Shown: positions 10,089 through 22,000, counted from the first letter of the stretch. The stretch: 64,000 nucleotides of DNA from Ophiobolus disseminans (GCA_010093685.1 MU006232.1:287017-351016); one strand, 5' to 3'. Numbers and translations: made by a program. Notes: a model not told the origin generated them from the letters alone.

Positions 10089-12080
10089 GATGGTTTCGTT
10101 GGTAGTCGGGATGTTTGATAGATTTGGGTGACAGACGAGGCTACGGAGTGCAGCAGCTGCGAGGATAAACGAGTGAGTGGACGGCCAGACCAAATGTCAG
10201 CAGAAGACCCGGCGGTTAGGTATCACCAGAATATATGGTTGCTGCGGCTGAAGCGGTCAGACTGACCTGTCGGTTCCGTCGAGGCTGAGATACAGTACAT
10301 AACCTGATCAAGGGGAGCAGGGCGAAGGATGACTGCCCAATTGCCGAATGTAGCCAGCCAAGACGGTTACGGGACCTGGGTTGAGTTCCGGCGCTAAAAG
10401 ATATACAAATCTAGATTCACGTTGTGTTTGTGTGAAGAGCGTGGAGCCCAGGGCGATATCCGAGATGGTTTGCGAACGGTAGATGAATGATATTCGTCCT
10501 AGATCGCGTCCTTACAAAGAAGTACCCCTCGAGGGAATCGTCAAACCGTGTTTCAGAGCAAGTTCCTAGGGTTGAATCCCGCATCTGCAGGGGGGATTTC
10601 TGGGGCCAAAAACATATACCCGAGTGCATAATTCATAGCGTCCGACAGAAACACGTCGAGCGGCTTATATCCGAGGCCACAGGCGCATAAAATCAAATAG
10701 CCTGTCCAGGGGGCCATTTGGCTCCACAGTGCGCATGCTATCTCCTGATATATGCAATGGGAAGTAACCAAGGTTAGCAAAAGGTACGACCTCGTCCAGA
10801 AGGTATATGTGCACGTGTCTCGAGGCCGTATATATGACACGCCAGAAAGCAGAGAGGATATGGGACGTGTATGTTTATGATGTGAACAAGATAGTGGCCT
10901 CGGTACCATACGGTATACTCTCATACGCCATGGTAAAATAAAGCCTAAAGACGTCGAATACAGGTTGTTGTATCGAAGACCGCTTGGAGGGTTGGAGATT
11001 TCCGAGTTCCTGCAAGACATAAGGCGTTAGCATCTATAAGTTGCAGCTGATGAGACGGTAGTGTAAATGGTGGAGATGGAAGGACGAGCGAAAGCGAGAG
11101 AGAGCTATGGGATAGCCAGTAGTATGCTGGTGTAAGTAGAGTGTAAGACGAATGCTACAGCCTCCTGGCGCATACGACAGAAACTGGCAGGGGTGTTATA
11201 AATTAACCTGATTGGTTAATAGTGGCAGCAAGCGAATAAAAACTCCTCGTCACTTTTTAAACACCTCTGCGAGTTTCCGTCGTATGTGACAACCTGGTGT
11301 AATGCAGGCGCGGTGGAGGACGGACAGGGGTTGGCGCCCATGTCGTGCAAGTGCGTCACCGTCGGAGCGGAATGCCGCCGTGGGGCAACCAAGTCCCGCG
11401 ATCGTGTCCACGGGACTCGTGGAGCGATGGTCATTCGTACACGTGCAATATGGGAGATCTAGACCCGTGGGCAGAAAGAGATGTGGAGAAGGGCACGGCG
11501 GAAAGGGCGCTGTCGGCAACGAGCCACGAATGGGGTTGGGCTGGAGGCGGCATGCTTTGATGCACCTGCATGAAAGCTCCCCGCCGGGTGACGATGAGCA
11601 CTTGGATAACCTGCCCTGCATATGCTCTGCGATACCCTCAACCCCTCAACACTCTGATAGCGCCTGATAACACGCGCAGCCCGCTGATATACGGTGCCCA
11701 TCCGCACAACCCTCTGCATTGACAGCTGAGGGGCCTCGAAACAGTGTTCCGCGCCCGTGAAGCTCCCAGCCCCGCGCCTCCACCATTGACGCCGCTTGCC
11801 GAGTAAACAGAGCAAAGGACAGACAGCACCTGTAGAGGGCAGGCACCAGTATTGACACAGTTGAGCCACATTTCAGTCCTTGCACGGGATCGCGTCAGTC
11901 TGAAGGTCATCGTCGCGGACGCATGACGCAGCCGGCTTTGTCTTAGAGCAATCAGTCCATCCGGACTCAGTTGAGACGCCGTTCCCACCCGCTGCCCTCC
12001 CCTCCACACCACACACCACATAGCACCGCTAGCACAGCCAGTCCCTAGATACTTAACCCAAAAACATCGCAGCATCTTGA
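10089..12080. other. Long intergenic region, divergent promoters
   Basis: About 2 kb between divergent starts. Open frames of up to 160 codons exist (for example 10553-11020 and 11638-12123 on the minus strand) but translate to Cys/Arg/Ser-rich sequences without domain or splice logic. No RNA gene or repeat seen. Confidence 0.55.
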
Positions 12081-15000
12081 ATGAGCCCATCGCCCGACCC
12101 GGAACACACGGCGCCCGTCTCAAACCTCGCCCAGCTCCACCAGCAGCAGCGCAAGCGCGGCAAAGTGCTGCAGGACACGCTCCAACCGCGCGGACGTGAC
12201 ACGGCGCGATATGAGTTGGGAAGACGAGATAGACACGGGGAGAGGGTTACGCGCATATACCCGCGAGAGATGTACGTTGTCTTGAACGGCTGGGGTTTGG
12301 CGACTGCCTCTGCGCTCCGATCGATGCTGACTACTGGCAGAACAAAGTCACCACCCACGGCCAACCGCCCCTCCTCTGCCTCGCCGCCGGTGCCAGCGCC
12401 CTACAATGCGACGACGTCCCCGCTGCTGTCTGCCCTGGGCGCCACGCGCGGTGCTGCCCAATACACAAACGAATGGGCCAAGTCGGTCCCCTTCTTCACC
12501 AACCAAGGTTCGCCAAACGCCGGCGGCATCGCCATAGCAGGGTCACCTCCAAGTTTCCAAAACTCTCCCGGTGCACGCGAGGGACTGTATGCACAGCAGC
12601 CCAGTTCGAACTCGCCACCCGGAATGCGTCCGCTGAGCCACCCAACCCAACACACCACCTTTGGTGGCCGCTTGCAGAACTCCCCCCGCGACTCGTCTGC
12701 CAGAGACCGTAGAGCGTCCATGTACTCTCACCAAGGCGCCCGTCCGCCGTCGCAGCATTTTGTGCCCAACCCGCCGCTGCCCCACCAGCCGCAAGCCCAT
12801 TTCTACGGGCTACCTGATCTGGACCTTGGACTTAACAATGTCGTGCCCGACGGCATCACGCCAGGCGAAGGAGGCTATTTCTGTGGCTTCGACACACTCA
12901 ACATGTGCGGGGATGAGGCATCTCGGACAGCCGAGAACATCCTGCTCGTCGGCCAGCAAGGCGGCCTAGACGTCTTCAGAGTCGAAAAGGGCAAGATGGA
13001 CATCCTCGGCCGCTTGGAGGGCCTCAAAGGAGCTGTACTGGGCGCCAAAATCATCCCCTGCACTTTGCGGAGAGATCCACTGGCCCAGTCAAGACCCCTA
13101 ATTGCTGTCACACTCCACGGTCCTGTTATGAGCGAGAGTCGCAACAGTCAAAGCGGCAGCGGATCATCGTCTGTCGTTGATGACTCGTCCGAGTCTCCGA
13201 GCAGACCAGTCTCCAACCACGGTGACACCGCAACCCAGGTCCTGGGCTACCAAACATCAGTCGAAGTCTACTCACTCAAAGAGAAGCGCAGAACAGCCAT
13301 CCTGTACAGAAGCCCCCTGATACCGCTGATTTGTCCTGTTGATAGCCCCATGTTCACGCCACCAACCCCAATCGGCGAATTTGCAGTAGATGCCAAAGGT
13401 AGATTCGTCGTCGTCGCCTCTGGTTCCAGTGGCGAAGTTTTTATATTCGCTCCATACCTGAAAAGGCGTGAGGACTTCACGGAGCAGTACCGGTGTGTAG
13501 GCAAAGTCTGGACTTCTGTACAGTTGCGTGATCGACCCATACACTCAAGTGCATCAAGCGCTGCAGATGGAAGCCAGGAAGAGGTTCCTATGGAGAAGTA
13601 TGGCGTGCCAATCTTCTCTTTATCCGACCGATGGCTGTCAGTCACGCCGCCAGGCTCAAGTGCTCTGTACGCTGTAGACGGTGTTGCTTTGACATCCCCT
13701 ACCTATGAACGTCCGCCCGGCATTACCCACCACACAGTACCGCCCCAGCCCTTGACTAATTGCACCGTGGACGCCCCTGAGACAGCCGGTCTGATTGATC
13801 GTCTAACCCGGGAGGGAACGCAAGTCGCCATCAAAGGCGCACGGTGGGCCACTGAGAAAGGCATGCAAGCTTACAAGGCCTACATGAACAAAACGCCCCA
13901 AGCAAATGATGCCAGCAATACAGCATATACCCAGGATCCTATGCAACACTACTTTCCGCCTACACATGGCCACAACCAAACACAGCCGAGACAGGAAGCA
14001 ACCGTTATGTCCATCTATGACCTGCAGAAGCTAATCGATGCAGAGGAGACCAGGAACAAGAATGCCCTCAACCCAGTCGCAACAATCCCTGCCGCACTTG
14101 GCTGTAGCTTCTTGTCGTTCTCACCAAGCGGCTTGATGTTGATGACTGTCAGTAAGAAGGGCGACTTCCAGGATGTCTGGGATCTGAAGCGCATGAACTC
14201 CCGCAAGATGCGCAAGACGACAAGAGACTCAACTACGGGGCCGCACGTTCGACAGGTAGCGCGCTTTGCTCGGATCACGGTCACTAACGTTATCGATGTC
14301 GTCTGGTCAGCTCCGAGAATGGACAAGTTAGCTGTCATCACTGACAAGGGGACGGTACACATGTTTCCAATGCCGGCTTCAGCTTTCCAATGGCCGCCTC
14401 CTCGTCGCATCCGTCCAGTAGCACCGGCCAAACCGAAGGAAGAGCCTGCGCCTGCCGGTCGTGGAGGTGCAATCAATTCCGCAATGCAAACCATCAACGG
14501 CACGGCGAAGCCTTGGCTCGATGCTGTTCGTGCGCGCAACAGCAGTGGTGGATCGCGTTTCAGTCTCAGCAGCCTAGGCGTGACTCCTGCTGCTGGTGCA
14601 AAGTCTGGTAAAGCCGTCGCAGCTGGTGTCGGCAAATCCATCAACAGTATTCGACACGCAGGTGACAACAAGCTCACTCTCCCTGTATCGCCCAGCGGGG
14701 TTAAGCCATACAGCGTGCGCTGGCTTTCCGGTAGAGGTCGGGGTTCGATTGCAATTGTGTCTGGCGGCGTGCTGCAGATATGGCGTGTTCAAATGCGTTC
14801 GTCAACTGGCAAGGGTAGGGCGTCGAATGGCACAGCGATCTCCACGAAAAGGGTTGCCGAATTTGGTCTTGCCCCGATCCGAGACACGATCCTACCACTA
14901 TCCGTCACCGAACAACTCTTCCCTCAGCCAGGCGAACCAGAGCCTGCACAGGGCTTCTATGGAGAGTGGCTACCACGCTCTCTGCCAGCTCGTAGGCCCG

Positions 15001-15482
15001 GTGCAAAGGGTGCGAAAGCAACCACTCCGTCTCCAGCGCCTTTGAGCTTTTCCGAGATTGAAACGAACCCGCCATATCAACCCTTCTACACCGACCGCCG
15101 CGTAACTCGATTTGTCTACTCAAGGCCTCTAGCAGAGGTTCAAGAAAGCAGCAGCGAACTCCAACCTCAAATACCAGGATTGATAAGCGACCTCCACCAC
15201 GACAACGATGACTCTTCCTGGCTCTTCGGCGAAGACGTCGAAGCCTTCCGCGTCTCATCCCCCGCTACACATACCTACGATTTGGGCGAAGACGATCTCG
15301 TAGCGGGTGTTGCAGCTCGCATCGAGAACAAGCTCATCCTTCGCGACGGCGAAGAGGAAGTCGAGCAAGTCGTCGTCACTACACGACGGAGACGCGTCAA
15401 GCGCGAAGGTGCCACCGAAGACGAGGAAGGATTCTTCGAGGACGACTGCGAGGTTCTTGACTTTGCAGAGGATAGAGTATGA
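12081..15482 (+). CDS. BCAS3-like WD40/beta-propeller protein
   Basis: An ORF of 1133 codons, or 1110 aa if the in-frame 69-nt intron at 12272-12340 is removed. After a disordered Ser/Pro/Gln-rich N-terminus (to about 250) a propeller-like region begins (NILLVGQQGGLDVFRV, GKMDILGRLEGLKGAV). It is followed by VEVYSLKEKRRTAILYRSPL, a GEFAVDAKGRFVVVASGSSG blade, and the BCAS3 signature around IKGARWATEKGMQAYKAYMN. A later blade has GCSFLSFSPSGLMLMTVSKKGDFQDVWDL and GRGSIAIVSGGVLQIWRV. The C-terminus is acidic. BCAS3-domain proteins are relatives of the Atg18/PROPPIN family that work with membranes and autophagy in animals and plants; the fungal role is not known to me. The family assignment rests on motifs only. 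Confidence 0.75.
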   Translation: MSPSPDPEHTAPVSNLAQLHQQQRKRGKVLQDTLQPRGRDTARYELGRRDRHGERVTRIYPREMYVVLNGWGLATASALRSMLTTGRTKSPPTANRPSSASPPVPAPYNATTSPLLSALGATRGAAQYTNEWAKSVPFFTNQGSPNAGGIAIAGSPPSFQNSPGAREGLYAQQPSSNSPPGMRPLSHPTQHTTFGGRLQNSPRDSSARDRRASMYSHQGARPPSQHFVPNPPLPHQPQAHFYGLPDLDLGLNNVVPDGITPGEGGYFCGFDTLNMCGDEASRTAENILLVGQQGGLDVFRVEKGKMDILGRLEGLKGAVLGAKIIPCTLRRDPLAQSRPLIAVTLHGPVMSESRNSQSGSGSSSVVDDSSESPSRPVSNHGDTATQVLGYQTSVEVYSLKEKRRTAILYRSPLIPLICPVDSPMFTPPTPIGEFAVDAKGRFVVVASGSSGEVFIFAPYLKRREDFTEQYRCVGKVWTSVQLRDRPIHSSASSAADGSQEEVPMEKYGVPIFSLSDRWLSVTPPGSSALYAVDGVALTSPTYERPPGITHHTVPPQPLTNCTVDAPETAGLIDRLTREGTQVAIKGARWATEKGMQAYKAYMNKTPQANDASNTAYTQDPMQHYFPPTHGHNQTQPRQEATVMSIYDLQKLIDAEETRNKNALNPVATIPAALGCSFLSFSPSGLMLMTVSKKGDFQDVWDLKRMNSRKMRKTTRDSTTGPHVRQVARFARITVTNVIDVVWSAPRMDKLAVITDKGTVHMFPMPASAFQWPPPRRIRPVAPAKPKEEPAPAGRGGAINSAMQTINGTAKPWLDAVRARNSSGGSRFSLSSLGVTPAAGAKSGKAVAAGVGKSINSIRHAGDNKLTLPVSPSGVKPYSVRWLSGRGRGSIAIVSGGVLQIWRVQMRSSTGKGRASNGTAISTKRVAEFGLAPIRDTILPLSVTEQLFPQPGEPEPAQGFYGEWLPRSLPARRPGAKGAKATTPSPAPLSFSEIETNPPYQPFYTDRRVTRFVYSRPLAEVQESSSELQPQIPGLISDLHHDNDDSSWLFGEDVEAFRVSSPATHTYDLGEDDLVAGVAARIENKLILRDGEEEVEQVVVTTRRRRVKREGATEDEEGFFEDDCEVLDFAEDRV
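12272..12340 (+). other. Probable in-frame (3n) intron in the BCAS3-like gene
   Basis: GAGAT|GTACGT donor, GCTGACT branch-like site and CTACTGGCAG|A acceptor; 69 nt, a multiple of three with no stop codon. A plain ORF translates it as 23 extra residues. Splicing gives a single Ile codon and continuous low-complexity sequence. Confidence 0.6.
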
Positions 15483-15666
15483 GTCAACGTGTTCAACACT
15501 CGTTTCGCGCATTGCATTTGAGTAACAGGCTCATGGCTGGCGTTTCGGCACGCGCGCACGCGTCATAGGATGAATTGGGATACCACTGCATTGCATTTCT
15601 TTGGGATGTTGGACTGGTTGCTTGCATGACTTCAAGTCGAGACAGATAGAAATAAACACGCATACC
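15483..15666. other. Short convergent intergenic gap
   Basis: 184 nt between the BCAS3-like stop and the aspartic-protease remnant. Nothing noted. Confidence 0.6.
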
Positions 15667-16287
15667 TCACTCCCGCTTCCCGAACCACACACTCTCCCTC
15701 CCCGCATCAAACACACTTATCAACCCATTCAGAAACGGCGACCCCAGCAGTATCGCTCCATCCCCATCCATACTATCAAACGTAGACACGCACTTCCTCT
15801 TCTTGTATATCTCGTCCCAGACCTCGAGTAGATAATCCGTCGGCGTCAGCGTTATGCGTTTCCTGGGACCGAAATCGAACACCAGATCAGGTAGTGAGGA
15901 GCGCGTGGCGCAATCTACCCACGTGTGCCTGTCAGCAAGACCCATCAATGCCTCTGCTTTGCAGACGGCCTTGAGCGGAAGGCCAATGTAGGGGTACGAT
16001 GTTGATATGACGGCGATGTGGCGAAAATCCTCTAGAACAGGCAGAAGTTCTTCCTCCCTGAAAGAAGTAGTCATCGAAACATTTCGCACTCCGACTTGCC
16101 ACCCATTCGACATATAAAAATCCCACAATTCATCGCCTGCGCCTCTGCGCGTGTTGTTTAGGGGCACTTCGATGAGCTCTGAACGGGTCACATTGTGCGG
16201 TAACGCGCCAAAACTTAATTCGCCCATTGTGTTTTCCGCCCTGGGCAGCGTGATGCTGAAGATATTTTCGCGTAGACTGTGCCGCAC
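15667..16287 (-). pseudogene. Remnant of a pepsin-like aspartic protease (C-terminal lobe only)
   Basis: About 206 codons of the second lobe of an A1-family protease: NIFSITLPRAENTMGELSFG, then LIEVPLNNT, SSLPDLVFDFGPRKRITLTP, and the closing ILLGSPFLNGLISVFDAG. The first lobe with its DTG is absent: a TGA closes the frame at 16288-16290, and I find no DTG-coding exon between it and the palI stop at 16940. At the position of the second catalytic Asp the sequence reads VISTSYPYIGLP, with Ser where D(S/T)G would stand. Fungi also have naturally non-catalytic relatives with IDST at this place, so the site may have been lost before truncation. No ATG lies near the frame start (the first is at codon 21). 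Confidence 0.7.
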
Positions 16288-16939
16288 TCAGCGGTAGCAG
16301 GCAAGAGTCTCAAGCCGAGTGGGAAACCCTCGGCGCTAATCGCACCACACGAAGCACGACAAGGACCTGAGATGAGTGCTTAACTTTCACATTCGGTTGC
16401 TGCCCATCCTATCCTACCCTCTCCTCCCACCATCTTAATACACTCCATCACCACTCCCAACCGCACCCAGTCCTCAAGCTATATACACGCCCACTATGCC
16501 CATCCCACCAAGCTCGCATACGGCCACAAGTCCCCATCCCCTCTAGATTCTCATCCGAATCCAATCCAACTCCAAGCCAAAAAAGAAACAGCAGTGTGCG
16601 TATTCGTGTAAGGGGAAATGCCAGCCAACGTGTATCGCCGACCCAGTGTATAAAAACGGCGCTTTTCTTTTGAAAAAGCCGCCCCAGCAAGAAGAAAAAG
16701 ATCAGCGCTGGACTAGAAATTAAGGTATAGCAAATCCATATCGAAGCGAAAAAGATTCTTGCCCCTCGAAAAGAAAAAGACGGTGCGCAAGGAACTTTTG
16801 TACAACGAAGAGAGACACAAGAGAAGTGTGAGGGAGGGCGCGCGGAGGTCGCTTGTTAAATCAACAGGGTGTAGTGTAGTGATAGACTGCGTTTGCGGCA
16901 TGACACTGTTCCATCTATCTCCACGGTGCTGTGCCAGCC
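16288..16939. other. Intergenic region downstream of palI
   Basis: About 650 nt between the protease remnant and the palI stop. No gene or repeat recognised; it includes a TATATA element near 16480 with no clear partner gene. Confidence 0.5.
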
Positions 16940-19219
16940 CTACATGTTGGCACCGGGATATCTCGATTGATTGCTCAGGCCTTGTCCAGGTCCCATCATT
17001 GTAGCCATTGGTGGCGGGCCCATGGGGCCTCCTCGGCCTCCTCGTCCTCGTCCCCTGCCGCGGCCTCGACCTGGCATACCGGGGATAGCGAAGTCGGGAT
17101 TTGCGGCATTCGCCTCTAGAATTACGTCTTCTTGTCTCATGGGTCTTCGGCCGGCGCCCTGGCCAGGGCCATATGGAGCGTATTGTCCTGCGGGCGCGCC
17201 CATATCGGGGTGCCAGTTTGGATTTACTGGCCGTTGCGAGACAGATGTGAAATGTGATGCTTCAGAAGCGGCAGGCGAACGTGAGCCCTCCGGCAGCTCA
17301 TCGTATGAAGATGTGCGTGGGAGGCTAGGATCACTCCCGTTGTTCATTTGCGGTGGTGGTGCAGAGAGGAAGTTGGGATTCGAGATGTTAGGATGTGCGT
17401 AGCCGCCTGGCATTAGCGATGTTGGCATTGGAGGAGGGTTCGGTCGCGCAGGTTCAGCAAACCTGGGGTCGACATCTTCGTAGTAGTCAGAAGTACGCTG
17501 GTTGGTGCGGCCGACTACCGGTGTGCCGACATTCGATATCTGTGCTGGGAGCTCCACGGGCGAGTCTTGTATGGGCGAGAGGCCACGGCTGCTGTTGCTG
17601 TTGTTCAGAGTTGTAAGTGTCTGGTCGGAAGGATTCTTTTGGCCATTCCAGCCAGCGCGTGCTGGAACGTATTGCTGTTGCTGTTGTTGTGGTTCGCTAT
17701 CCGATGTCAATTATATGCATAGATGGACATCAGGCTGTTACTTACTCAATGGAGTACTCGCTCGTTGGGCTCATAATTCCATTAGAGGGTCGCCGTTGCG
17801 GTGCTCCTGCCGGAAATCCACCTTGCTGAAGCGCCAACATGCCTTGCACGTCGCCGTCACTCTCCCTCAGGCCGTAGTTCTGGTTGGGATTAATTGGAGG
17901 TGTGCCAGTGCGGTTGTCCATCTCAATGGCTTGGCCAATTGGCATAGGACCTTGTGGTGGGCCCCTGTTGGTATATGGCGAAACATCTCGTGGCGGTGGC
18001 CCTCCAGGACCGTAGTTGTAGTTATTGTATCCAGGTGGAGGTGCTCCTCGACCAGGACCGGGCCCATTCATTGGCACACCCTGGGGAGGACGCATTCCAC
18101 GTCCATTGCCATTCCACCCTGGAGGCGGTGGGCCACGCATGCCTCCTCGTGGTCCATAGCCGCCTCCTCTGGGCCCCATGGGTCCTCCTCGTGGCGGTCC
18201 TCCTCTTCCTCGATACGGACCGCCTCGACCACGCGGTGCGCCGTTCATCATGTAGGCATCGTTGGGCATTGGGGGAACGGGATTGCCATACTGGTCGACC
18301 GGCTGTCGGCGACTAGATGGACCACGCATTGGGGCCGGGCCCATACCGTCCGGAGAACCGTTGCCTCCAGCGCTGCTTACGGTCTTGAGGGAAGGATTTC
18401 GTTGATTGAGTGGGGTCATGTCGTCCGCAGTGTTTTGCTTCTGGAGATCAAAGGCCGCGTAATCCTTGTTCTGTTGTCCAGACATGACAGTGTCCCCAGA
18501 AAGCGGTGGCGGCGATTCAGCCTTGGGGAACTCGGTGGTAACAGCGGCGGCATTTGGGCGGTTGGCGTAGTAGGTTTGCCCATTCATGTCCTCATTCTCT
18601 GCAATCCGCCTCTTTCTCGCCTTGCGACTGACGAGCGTCCGCCGCATAGCGCATGTCACAATGCCGCTCGCAACAATTATGATGGTGGCCCCCAGCACGA
18701 TCCATCCTCCCCAAGCCACGTGCGGCACGAACAGTAGGATGTCGACCAGAAAAGCGAGCAGAGTAACTAAAAGTGTCGGGAACGTGAAAATTAGTAGCGC
18801 AAGCAGATAGCGCGGCGAATGCGCAGGTGAGTGGAAGTGGGCGGCCACGGCGAGGCCAAAGCAAATCAGCGTCATGAGCGCAGCGACAGGGTGTACGATG
18901 AGGATCGAGGACAATGCGTGTCTCGAGTTCGCGGGCAGCGAGAAGTCTGTATCGGGGGCATCTCTGAACAGCGTCTCTGCACGTACGGTCAGTCCAAGGC
19001 CCTTATCTGTCTCAACGCCCGAGGCAACCTACCAGTGTCGTACCCGATCATGGGTCCGTTGCACACGCCATTTTCGCAGTAGCCCAGCACGCCGAAGTTG
19101 ATGCCACGGTACGTCGCGAGGGGAATGCTCTTGATTATCGGCGTCGACAGCGTGGACAACAGCAGCAGGCAGAATGCGATGAAGAATAGTATCGATAAGG
19201 GGGTTGCCGGGCGCAGCAT
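16940..19219 (-). CDS. palI: pH-response regulator PalI / Rim9
   Basis: Three exons (19033-19219, 17746-18976, 16940-17696) joined by 56-nt and 49-nt GT-AG introns; 724 aa. PalI/Rim9 is a plasma-membrane chaperone for the ambient-pH sensor PalH/Rim21 in the Pal/Rim alkaline pathway leading to PacC/Rim101. Helix 1 lies at about residues 7-30 (ILFFIAFCLLLLSTLSTPII), followed by the conserved NFGVLGYCENGVC extracellular motif. After the first junction come TLFRDAPDTDFSLP and three more helices (about 95-115, 125-150, 155-180). The long cytosolic tail is Gly/Pro/Arg-rich with RGG-like repeats and a poly-Gln stretch, as usual for PalI in filamentous fungi. The ATG at 19219 opens a signal-anchor-like segment. 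RPS4 lies upstream in the same orientation. Confidence 0.93.
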
Positions 19220-20393
19220 GATGGCGAAGGATATTTGAGTCTACACGAGGTTCCGGCTCGCTAGAGACCGGCTCTCGAGACTCTGCGTGGTGGTGAGCGA
19301 GCGTAGAGGCCTCAAGGAAATGCGCAGACGATGCGTGTGGGCGCAGTCGGAAACAGGCCTACGCGCGCAGGCTCAGAGGTGAAACGAGCGGCGAACGGTG
19401 TTGCACAGGCGATGCTTGCTGTCGCATTGGTATCGTGGGAGGCGCACAACGGTCTCGTGGGATTGACACGCTGAGGCGCACAGCTGGGCAGGTGGCAGGC
19501 GCGGTTGCGGGGAAGGCGTGGGCGGGCGGGCTGGCGACGAAGTCGTGGTGAGCGCTGGATTCCAGCACGAGAGGACGCCGTGGCCAATGGGACGCTCAGG
19601 GGACACGAGCGAACGTCGAGCGATTGCGGCTAGATGACGCCGCCAGAGATAAGTTGGAACACTATCGAACGCACTGCACTCCAACGGCCGGTTTCCTGTA
19701 TTTTGCACGCTTGCAGCCCCGAGTTGATGCGTCGCTGGCGGGATATCTAGTAGTCTCCCAGCCTGCTTTCTTCTTCCCACGAATAATTGAAACACCAAAA
19801 TCGGTGTCCTTCCTCGTCTTCTTCGGGTGCGTGCAGGGATAGTTCCGATGCTCATCTCGTCTCATTTTCCACGCGTTGCACAGACCATCTAGACAGCCTT
19901 GCAAGGTCTCACCTGGCCCTGTCAGTCTCCAGGTCCGTCAATCAAAACGCTCCCCGTTACCCGTCACCATTGTGTCTGCATCAAACACGACAAGTCAAAC
20001 GTGACGGCCTCAGTCTCATGCAAATCCGGCATCTAGCCAACACCGCATCGCTAGGGTGAAGAGCCTCAATAGAACATCGCTTGGAAGTGCTCATCCCAAA
20101 ACAGTCCCAAGGATAACCCGCCTCCTTTCCTCCCCTGCAACATTGCACGACCCGGTCAGTTTGGTAAGCGTCTGAAACGCCACCAATGCCATTTATCACA
20201 TCGCAATTTGAGCATATCAATTGCTTATTTCTTGGATTCTCATTTGGTATTCGTATCATATGCAGTATGCCCCAGGCTCGTGATGCTTCCCACGAGCCAC
20301 CAAACGCCTGAATTTTGGTATCCGCGACTTGCACCGGTTTCATACCGTCATGGGAATCTCATTGCTACCTGCCTACGATCCTCACGTCTACAC
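19220..20393. other. palI upstream region and RPS4 3' flank
   Basis: About 1.2 kb. Overlapping minus-strand open frames (19312-19855) are GC-rich and Arg/Pro-rich without domains, and I do not believe them. I see no RNA gene. Confidence 0.5.
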
Positions 20394-21440
20394 TTAGTTG
20401 CCAGCGAGGTGGTAAGCCCTGCGGCGGTCACGCTCGTCCGCAATGGAAAGCTTGACGCCCTTACCCTTGGGCAGCGAGATCCATGGCTTCTCCTTGCCGA
20501 TGACACTAGGGCATGTTAGCATTGTCTTTGGTCTCCACTACAATAACAGCCCAACTTACATGACGTTGGTCTCACGGGTGGTGAACTCGTTGTCAACAGC
20601 ATCCTTCAAGTGGACAATGTTGAAGCCTCCGTCGTGGCGCTCGCGGTGAGTGATGACACCGACACGACCCATGTTGCGACCACCAGTGACCATGACGATC
20701 ACACCGGTATCGAACTTGATGAAGTCAGAGACCTTGCCAGTGGCAAGATCAATCTTGACGGTGTCGTTGACCTTGATGGTGGGGTCGGGGTAGCGGATCC
20801 TACACATTGTTTAGCATTGTCCATGACATCGCCAGACCCTGGTCGAATGCCTGGTGAAAGAGATTTCCCTCAATCACCTAGCCCACACTCGAGTCAACGG
20901 CTGATAGAGGCGGGAACTTACGTTCGCGCATCGTGCGTAACCAAGTAGGGAATTCCGCCCTTTCCAAGCTGGACACGCTTGACCTTGCCGAGCTTGTATT
21001 GTGCCTCCTCGTCTGTTATCCGGTGGACGGTGAAGCGGCCCTTGGTGTCGTAGACGAGGCGGAAGTTCTCGCCGGTCTTCTCGATCGAGATGACGTCCAT
21101 CAGTCCCGTTGGGAAGGTGGAGTCAGTGCGGACCTTGCCGTCGACCTTGACGAGGCGCTGCATGAGGATTGCGTTGACCTCGCGGGCGTTGAGCGCATAC
21201 TTGAGGCGGTTGCGGAGAAAGATGACCAGAGGCAGCGAGTCGCGGAGCTTGTGAGGACCGGGGGAAGCCTTGGGGGCATAGGCACCTAGAATGTGTCAGT
21301 CTTGCTGTCGAGGAGTCGAGTTTCTACGCGGCTGCAATTGCGGCCGTAGTGCGCATGTCGAGCGTACCGGAAAGTTTATCCAGCAGCCAGTGCGAGGGCG
21401 CACTCAGGCGCTTTTGGTGCTTCTTAGGACCACGACCCAT
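20394..21440 (-). CDS. RPS4: 40S ribosomal protein S4 (eS4)
   Basis: Four exons (21368-21440, 20922-21285, 20560-20799, 20394-20505) with introns of 82, 122 and 54 nt; 262 aa, the normal length. It begins MGRGPKKHQKRLSAPSHWLL. The S4-type RNA-binding segment follows (NAREVNAILMQRLVKVDGKV), then the central domain (RFTVHRITDEEAQYKLGKVK), IRYPDPTIKVNDT, the KOW-like GGRNMGRVGVITHRERHDGG, and ends GKGVKLSIADERDRRR. It is a structural protein of the small ribosomal subunit. All three junctions restore the frame without loss. Confidence 0.97.
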
Positions 21441-22000
21441 TTTGACTGTCGATGTGAGGTTGTTAGTATTGAAAGTCCTGGAGGAGAAGTTGCGAGCGTC
21501 AAGGTGGCCGAATATCGATGGTGGGATTTCTCGCTTAGTCGGCGCTAGGAAAAGGACCGTGCTGGGTCACGTGCATTCTACAACTCTCAGTGTTCGCAAC
21601 CCTCAGAACTTCACCATGTCCAAGCCTTTGACCATTTAGAATTCTTCAGAGCATATTTGTCTCTTTCTATTGATTCGTGTATTGCCACACCAGGCTCAAG
21701 AAGATGCCGAGACATTACTACCTACGTGGTAGGTAGTCTGCACACCAGCATACATAGTGAGAACTTTGGCATTCTACGAGCACGCACAGATGGCTCCTAA
21801 TCTATTGAATGTGGATTAGGGCTGTATTAGTAGTGGATGTGCAATGCAACATGTGAATTAATCTGTGGGGATCAATTCTGCTATCAGTAATGTCTTGCGG
21901 AGCCGCCGATTAGATGCTAGTGTTAAATTCGTTCCTATGATGTCTCGACTTCGCAATATCTCTAGTCATCAAAGATTCCCCAGACACAGCGAATTCTGTC
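21441..22000. other. RPS4 promoter region
   Basis: 560 nt between the RPS4 start and the HOM2 stop. It contains a short inverted CTACCTACGTGGTAGGTAG-like palindrome near 21720-21736. No gene seen. Confidence 0.5.

Noticed and set aside
10553..11020. 155-codon minus-strand ORF in the 2-kb intergenic region
   Set aside because: No recognisable family; apparent hydrophobic pieces are short and the composition looks random.
19312..19855. Overlapping Arg/Pro/Ala-rich minus-strand ORFs upstream of palI
   Set aside because: GC-rich shadow frames with no domain or conserved motif.
21720..21736. Palindrome around CTACCTACGTGGTAGGTAG as an operator
   Set aside because: Symmetric but single, with no known factor recognised; noted only as part of the RPS4 upstream region.
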